Assembly (NCBI RefSeq): GCF_000283155.1
Contig: NW_004454166.1
Location: 13,218,277 to 13,282,276, forward strand
Length of the DNA: 64,000 nucleotides
Source of the DNA: Ceratotherium simum simum
Lineage: Eukaryota > Chordata > Mammalia > Perissodactyla > Rhinocerotidae
Direction: 5' to 3'
The notes below the pieces were generated by a model. The model saw only the letters and a list, made by a program, of their open reading frames with translations, was not told the DNA's origin and ran no database searches. Each line of letters begins with the position of its first letter. Position 1 is the first letter of the stretch. Both the position numbers and the translations under genes were made by a program. This document shows, piece after piece, positions 57,526 through 64,000 of this stretch.

Positions 57526-57529
57526 AGGT

Positions 57530-57710
57530 ACTAAATCTGCCACTTACTGCCTTGTAATTTTGGATAGGTCACTTACGCCTTCTGAGTCCAGTTCCCTTAT
57601 CTTGATGTTTCAGTAGTAGCCCCCTGGTCTGGCTGTCTCCATAGGATTGTTGGTGAGTATCAGTGAGACACTATACATGAAAATGTTTTAAAATATGTAA
57701 AAAGCTTTAT
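57530..57710 (+). repeat. MIR SINE
   Basis: CTGCCACTTACTGCCTTGTA, GGATAGGTCACTTACGCCTTC and CATAGGATTGTTGGTGAGTATC. Confidence 0.8.
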
Positions 57711-57719
57711 AGATAAAGA

Positions 57720-58380
57720 TTGTTCATATTATTGCCATATGTCTCTTTTGGGTAGAATAATAATTCTAACTCGTATCACATAGATCAAAGATGAAACACA
57801 CATTTTGAAGACAGTCAGTTCTACCCAAATGTCAAGAACCATTCAAAATTAATCCACAACACACTGGAGAAAAGGCCATGGCCAAGGTAGCCTCTGGTGT
57901 GACTTCCCACTCGTTACTGTCATGGGAGTCTGGACTCATGGGTCATTTTGTCTTTAGACACTTGTGGGAATATCTTTAATCAGACCAGGAAGGATTGCTT
58001 CCACCCTTTGTTGGCCCTTTATAAGTTGTTGGGTAGAAGATTGAACCTTAGAAAAGAGTGCACAAATCTTTAATAGTGTAGATTGTGAATGGATGATAGG
58101 ATTTCCTGGGCAGTCTGAGGAACTCATTCAACATCATTCCTGTTTTTCATGGCAGTCCATGATGATCTTCCTTCCTTGGGGCTCCCTGGAGGGGAGCATT
58201 GACCATGTGTGCTCTTCTTACGTTCAGCAAGACAGTTTCCCTGTATCCCAAATTTCACAAGACACCATGGAATGTATGACTTTTAGGCCCCTTAAGTGTA
58301 GGTCCCCTGCATTGGGCCCCTTTGGCCGGGTGGCTAGCACATTTGCCTCACAAAAGCTTATCCTTTATTCTTGGCTTTTT
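57720..58380. other. Unassigned sequence
   Basis: No family or gene is recognised. Confidence 0.4.
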
Positions 58381-58384
58381 TCAT

Positions 58385-58820
58385 CCCCTAAACACTAATT
58401 AAACACCTATAAGGTGTCAAGTACTGTGTATAGATGCAAGATTAATAAGACCTAGTCTGCCTTTGAGCAGTTCACAATCAAGTGAAGGAGACAACTATAC
58501 AAGCGACGATGACTGTACAACATGTTAGAGATGCTCAAGAAGTGCCTGTGAGGTATCCTGGCAGCTTAGAACAGGGGAGCCTGACTGTCTGTGGAGGTCA
58601 GGGAAAGCTCCCAAGGGGAGATGAAGTGCAAGCCGTCTGGAGGATGACTAAATGGCGTCAATACAGAGGAAGAGAATTGGGGGCAGAAGAATAGCATAGG
58701 TAAAAACCTACAGGCTGGGAAGACTTTATGTTATGAAATTTATATTGCTGGGCGTCATGATGCCCTGCAGAGCTGGGAGGGCATGCAGGACCAGCTCTGT
58801 GCCAGGGAGGCCTGAGTCTC
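58385..58820 (-). repeat. L2 LINE fragment
   Basis: The plus strand reads as the complement of L2: ATTAAACACCTATAAGGTGTC, CCTTTGAGCAGTTCACAATC, GAGGTCAGGGAAAGCTCCCA. About 430 bases are retained. Confidence 0.7.
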
Positions 58821-60095
58821 CCTCAGAATCAGTTACTATCATCCCAGGGGGTTAAACAAAGAGGTAATATACGGACATTACACCTTGAATTGGAGCCCAG
58901 AGAGTCCTTCCCACGTTTCCCCCACTTCCTCCTTCTCTGTTCCTCTGCCTTCTCCCTGACCTCCCACTCCACCTCCCAAGGTTCTGGTCCCATCCAGCTG
59001 CTACCCCCTATAGCCAAGCCCAGGATGCTCTGTGCCCCTTTGGTCTGAGGTTGCTGCATCTTGGGAAAAGAACACAGTGGATCCTCGCATTCCTCAGAAC
59101 TAGGCACCTACCAGATAGATCCACCTCTCTTTTGCTAATACCTATTACCCTGAAAGGCTTAATTTTGATGAATGATTATGCTCAAAGGCTTTCTTCCTGC
59201 AAAGGAAGAGGACAGGAAGGAAAAAAGCAGGTGAACAGTACAGAGAGCCATGTCTGTTCACTTTACTCTCTGAGGAGGAGAAGAAAAATCTCAGAGAGCA
59301 GCCACATCTTTGCATTTGCATCACTCGCTGCCTTCTCTGCCAATCTCCTGTTTTCGTGGTAAAAAAATAAGCCCTGCCCTTGTGAGAGGGTGACACAAGT
59401 TCAAGAGTTACTTGGCCAGCTCACTCCCAACGACAACCTAATAGTTTCCGTTAGATTTTTCCAGGTCGTATAAGCCAACGGCCCTGAACTCTGACTTGGG
59501 GTAAGCAGAATAAACCAAAGGAAAAGCCGGTTAGAATATATTGGTAAGGCATTTGGTCTTAGAAAATTTGCATTTGTTCTTTGTGATGTAGAGAAAAGCC
59601 ACAGCACAATAGCCCGGGCAAGGGTTCTGTTCTTTTGCTTCACTCCAGTCTGAACTAACAGCCCTTCTAGACTGGAATGATCCTGAATCCTTCTCTGTAT
59701 TTCCAGCCAGGTCCCAGCTGGTCATTTTCTGTCAATTGTGCCTGCCGAAAATGAAAAAAGAAATTGCAGCTGATCCATAATACAAAGATTGCTATATTCT
59801 TAGAGCTTTGCTGATCTGATTTTAAAATCCCAGAAGCTAGCACTGCATTTTGAAATGGCACATTGCTTGACATGGGGTTTAAATTCATTTTGGAGCCAAT
59901 TCCTCACCTACCACCCCTGGTTCTTCCTGACGTGTCCTCAAAGTGTTCTTAAGAGCAGAGTGCCGCGCTTGCATTTCCCCCCACAAACCGTTACATTCTC
60001 CTTCAGTTTGCCACTTCACATGATGATCAACTTATGTGGTGACCGTAACTGAATAATATCTGTTTTCAAAATTCTCCCCGATATGGCAGCATTTA
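58820..60095. other. Unique block without recognised repeats
   Basis: About 1.3 kb free of any repeat I can name. No exon is recognised. 59400-59900 has the look of conserved non-coding DNA but this is only an impression. Confidence 0.4.
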
Positions 60096-60109
60096 GGGCA
60101 GGAACTGTC

Positions 60110-60200
60110 AATCTTTGGATACCAATATGTTTCTAATTCTACCACCATGCCTGGCATACAGCAGATGTTCCATAAATAGTCATTGAATGGTTTTCTCATG
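60110..60200 (+). repeat. L2-type 3' end
   Basis: CCACCATGCCTGGCATACAG and TTCCATAAATAGTCATTGAATGG. Confidence 0.65.
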
Positions 60201-60481
60201 TAATATCTCTGCTTGAAAGTTTTCAATGGCTTCCCATAGACTTTCAATTTCTTCCTGACTTAAGTGTTTAGTTAAGAATCCTTCTGTGTAGTTTGGAGCT
60301 GAGGGGTTCAAAGGATCTTCTTGCGTCTGTGACCCATGGCTTTCCTTATTACCCCTAAATACTTCTAGTATCTACTAAGATTAGCAAGGCTACCCCACCT
60401 CATGTCCTTATTAGCTCTCACTGGAACTATTATTATGGTTTCTTATCTGGTTTCCTTGCCTCCTGACTCTCCCTCATTTTA

Positions 60482-61440
60482 TTTATTTTATATTTTTTAA
60501 TTAAAAAAATTATTTTATTGAGGTCAAATTGGCTTATAACACTGTGTAAATTTCAGGTGTACATTGTTATATTTCAGTGTCTGTATAGACTGCATTGTAT
60601 TCACCACCAATAGTCTGGTTTTTATCCGTCACCATATACATGTGCCCCATTACCCTTTCCACCCTCTGCTCACTCCCTTCTCCTTTGGTAACCACTAATC
60701 TGTTGTCCTTATCTATGTGTTTGTTTATCTTCCACATATGAGTGAAATCATATGGTACTTGTCTTTCTCTGTCTGACTCATTTCGCTTAGCATAATACCC
60801 TCAAGGTCCATCCATGTTGTCACAAAGGGCAAGATTTCACCTGTTTTTATGGCTGAGTAGTGTTCCGTTGTATATATATACCACATCTTTATTCATTCAT
60901 CCACTGATGGGCACTTAGGTTGTTTCCAAGTCTTGGCTATTGTGAATAATGCTGCAATGAACATAGGGGTGCAAAAATCTTTTTGACTTAGTGTTTTTGT
61001 GTTCTTTGGATAAACACTCAGAAGTCGAACAGCTAGATCATATGGTAGTTCTATTCCTAATATTTTGAGGAATCTCCGTACTCTTTTTCATAGTGTCTGC
61101 ACCAGTTTACATTCCCACCAGCAATGTCTGAGGGTTCCCTTTTCTCTACATCCTCTCCAATACTTGTTATTTCTTGTCTTGTTTATTATTGCCATTCTGA
61201 TGGGTGTGAGGTGATATCTCATTGTAGTTTTGATTTGCATTTCCCTGGTAATTAGTAATGTTGAACATCTTTTCATGTGCCTGTTGGCCATCTGTATATC
61301 TCCTTTGGAAAAATGTCTGTTCAGATCCTTTGCCCATTTTTTAATTTGGTTGGTTGTTTTTTTGTTGTTGAATTGTATGAGCTCTTTATATATTTTGGAT
61401 ATTAACCCCTTATCAGATATATGATTTGCAAATATCTTCT
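60482..61440 (-). mobile_element. L1, 5'-truncated (959 bp), with 10-bp TSD
   Basis: Minus strand: 3' end at 60512 (ATTTTATTGAGGTCAAATTGG complement) and the ORF2 C-terminal part at 61291-61088 ([20 protein letters not shown], then [13 protein letters not shown] and [10 protein letters not shown]). The target duplication CCTCATTTTA is at 60472-60481 and 61441-61450. Nearly 1 kb remains; the upstream reverse transcriptase is missing. Confidence 0.93.
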
Positions 61441-61454
61441 CCTCATTTTAATCA

Positions 61455-62245
61455 TTCATAACCACTATCTTCTGAGTTCAGGACCGGCCACATAATTTGC
61501 AGGTCCCCATGCAAGATGAAAACGCAGGGCCCCTTATTCAAAATTACTGAAACTTTCAACACAACAACAGAAGTGCATTAAACCAAATGTGGGGCCTTTC
61601 TTTGCTTGGGGTCCTATGTGACTGCATAGTTTGCATCACCATGAAGCGAATCCTACCTGAGTTCAATCCTTTTAAAGCAAAGGTTCGGTCATGGTAAATC
61701 CTTGCTCAAAAACTTTCAACAGCTCCACATTGTTCAGAGTTATAATTTTAGAGATATATAAATTCCAACTTGCAGTTGGTGAGAGAGATGAAGATGGTCT
61801 TGTGGACCCCTGAACTTTCAATGGGGGTGTACAAATTTGACAAAGAGAAGCCTTGGGTGACCCAGGGCTTATTCTCCATTGGTCAGCTGAGTCTAGGGAG
61901 GTCTGAGGAGTAAAAAGAGAATAAAGAACCCTTTTGTCCCTTGACAAGTGTCTCAGGGGATTTCTCTTCTCCTTTATACCAATGTCACATTGAGAATTAT
62001 CTATAGTCTTCCGGTCAGAGAACTGCCTTTAGGTATTACTGGAGAGACAGCAGGAAAAAAAAAAAAAAAAGCAATGCCTTCAGTCATTGCACATTATGAA
62101 ATCTGTGGGAAGAAGTAACACTTTTGATATGCCAACCACAAATGTAGTTTCCATCTAATTAGATCCATTCATCACTACATTAAAAAAGAAGCTGACGCCA
62201 TTGAAAAGTAAGTTCAATGAATTCATCCTCCCACAAAAACAGCCT
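61455..62245. other. Unassigned, partly unique block
   Basis: 61680-61760 has an L2-like texture. 62060-62230 looks like unique sequence with a TCTAATTAGATC homeodomain-like palindrome at about 62154. Confidence 0.4.
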
Positions 62246-62247
62246 GG

Positions 62248-62290
62248 TGTGTATTTGTGTGTGTGTGTATGTGTGTGTGTGTGTGTGTTG
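62248..62290. repeat. (TG)n microsatellite
   Basis: TG tract with a single TATG break. Confidence 0.93.
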
Positions 62291-62725
62291 ATGTGAATCT
62301 CATCTTAAAGAAAAAATAAATCCTGGCTTCAAGCAAATGAGGGCTTACTTCATATGGCAGCCTCCTTGAATACAGCTGATGGTTGTAGCACATGGAATTA
62401 CTTATGACTAAAGCCTTTGACTGGAAATGCAGACGTGGCGCTCAATTTATCATCCTCTTCTCTGAGATTTAAAGGGCTCTTTAGAACACAAGCCAATACC
62501 AGTTGCTATTTTAACAAATCAGTATCTTTTCATGGCCTTATTGACTTCCTCATTTGGCAACTTTCAGAGCCCCCCTGTGGCTGCAGAGGTTGTCATATAT
62601 GAGCTGGTTAAAGACAATTTGGAAGAGCCTGTCTTATTTCACGGACTCCAGCAAGGGCAAGGGCAGTAATAGTGATAGTTCAGAACTGTGAAAACCAGAC
62701 ATTTTCTCCTCAATATCTCAGCTTG
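62290..62725. other. Unique non-coding sequence
   Basis: No repeat is recognised. The single 61-codon open frame has no domain. Confidence 0.4.
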
Positions 62726-62727
62726 GA

Positions 62728-63260
62728 TCATGATTGCATTAGTTATCTATTGCTGTGTAACAAATTACCACAAATTTAATGGCTTAAAATGATACATATT
62801 TATGAACTCACAGTTTCTGTTGGTCAAGAGTCTGGGTACAGCTTAACCAATTCCTCTGTTTTAGGATTCCTCACAAGGCTGCAATCAAGTTGCCAGCTGG
62901 GGCTGTGGTCTCATCTGAGAGCTCAACTGGGGAAGGATCCAGTTCTAAGCTCATTCAGGTTGTTGCCAGAGTTCAGTTCTGGAGGACTGTTTGATGGAGG
63001 GCCTCAGATCCCTCATAGCTGTTGGCTGGAGGCTGCCCTCAGTTCTTCACCATGTAGATCTCTCCAGTATGGCCACTTTTTTCATCAGAGTATGAAGCTG
63101 AGAAAACAGTAAGGAGAGTCTGTCAGCGAGACAGAGATTATAATATAATCGTATAGGTGACATCCATCACCTCTGCTGTATTCTACTGGCCATCCCACAC
63201 TCAAGGGGATTACACAAGGGTGTGAACACCAGGAGATGGTGTTCTTGGAATCAGCCCACC
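62728..63260 (-). repeat. LTR-type repeat (ERVL/MaLR-like), minus strand
   Basis: TAGTTATCTATTGCTGTGTAAC, AATTACCACAAATTTAATGGC, GGTTGTTGCCAGAGTTCAGT, TCCCTCATAGCTGTTGGCTGG, CACTCAAGGGGATTACACAAGG and CACCAGGAGATGGTG are widespread LTR phrases. The AATAAA-type signal reads on the minus strand. I do not assign the subfamily. Confidence 0.65.
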
Positions 63261-63264
63261 ACAA

Positions 63265-63915
63265 GGATAGAGCCCCTGGCTAAGGAAATCACAGTAATAT
63301 CCTCTTCTAAATAATGGCTGCATGTTCCTCAGTTTCAAAAATATTTGTGGATAGGTTCAGCTGGAAAATTACATCCTTGAAGAAACTATGATGTCCCATT
63401 GGTAAATTTTTGTCTATATTTCAGATAATTTTCTCATCTTTCCCATAAAACATTATTTTCCATTCTCTCCAAAGAATCTATTTTCTTTCATCACAATCTA
63501 ATGGAGGAAATGTCTGGTCAAATTAAAACCTGGAAAGAGCTCCGATTCCTTGGGGTTTGGCAGAGTAGCCTAAAACTTAGCTGGTGGGCAATATTGTGTC
63601 TGCTCAGCGTAGCTTTCTGACCTTGGCTCTTCTCAGTTTCACTATTTCTTTTTTATGTTTGTGAGGCTATGAATCGGACACCCACACAGCTCCAGAGCTG
63701 TTTCCTAGTGGTGTCTTCGTGATAGAGCATTTCCAGGTAATTCTATGCTTTACGCTCTGGAATTTTAAAACCTATTGAATCTGTTCCCGCCAGTTTTCCC
63801 TGTAGACATTACTAAAAATTGCAGGTGACATTCTGCAACTTATATTTATTATTCTGCAATTTATATTTATTATGTTTGATGACAAATATAAAACACTTAT
63901 ATGTCTTTTTCTTTT
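63265..63915. other. Unassigned sequence
   Basis: No family or gene is recognised. A short direct duplication (TTCTGCAAYTTATATTTATTAT) lies at 63831-63872. Confidence 0.4.
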
Positions 63916-63919
63916 TTTT

Positions 63920-64000
63920 TTTTTTTTTTAATTTTTTGTTTATTGCAGTAACATTGGTTTATAACATTGTAAAAATTTCAGGTGTACATCATTGTACTTC
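63920..64000 (-). mobile_element. L1 3' end, continuing beyond the window
   Basis: A T-rich tail complement, then GTTTATTGCAGTAACATTGG and TTTCAGGTGTACATCATTG, the same L1 3' end as at 13285 and 60510. Confidence 0.9.

Overview
This window is vertebrate nuclear DNA, almost certainly from a perissodactyl (horse, rhinoceros or tapir lineage). The decisive evidence is twelve copies of the ERE family, the tRNA-Ser-derived SINE of that order. Each has the GGCCGGCCC-type head, a TTCGGATCC-type B-box region, the GCTGAGGAAGA / GAGCTAACATC tail modules and an A-rich tail. I see no protein-coding gene, no convincing exon and no bacterial-type feature. Nearly all open frames are short chance frames or fall inside transposon relics. 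Bases 26885-27724 are an assembly gap (N).

Layout: 1-1870 holds a TATC microsatellite, an ERE, a MIR and unassigned sequence. 1880-5770 is one old minus-strand L1, opened by four EREs; one of these carries an intact tRNA-Lys(CUU) gene inside its target-site duplication (3304-3686). 5990-13050 mixes MIR, a MER5-like hAT remnant, L2, an LTR-like element and an ERE. 13050-14730 is a nested stack (L2 split by L1, plus an ERE). 15-24 kb is mostly unique sequence with MIR, L2 and one LTR. 24.05-30.5 kb is L1- and ERE-rich and contains the gap. 30.5-34.6 kb holds plus-strand L1, a long decayed L2 and a fossil hAT/Charlie-type transposase. 35.5-39.1 kb has a MIR split by an LTR, an LTR-like block with two octamer motifs, and an MLT1 LTR. 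41.1-42.0 kb is a TA-flanked DNA transposon with four near-identical 61-bp tandem units. 44.5-54 kb carries MaLR LTRs, L1 fragments, the last ERE and a tRNA-Glu-derived SINE with an RTE/AfroSINE-like tail. The final 10 kb is largely unique sequence with one 959-bp L1, an LTR, and the edge of another L1.

There is no pathway here. The biology is retrotransposition: L1 is the presumed machinery for ERE and for the tRNA-Lys/ERE chimera, and several insertions keep clear target-site duplications. Eleven of twelve EREs and all the relatively young L1s lie on the minus strand; this could mean the window sits in an intron of a plus-strand gene, but nothing here proves that. Family names come from recognition by eye without a repeat library, so most boundaries are approximate, except where a target-site duplication is given.
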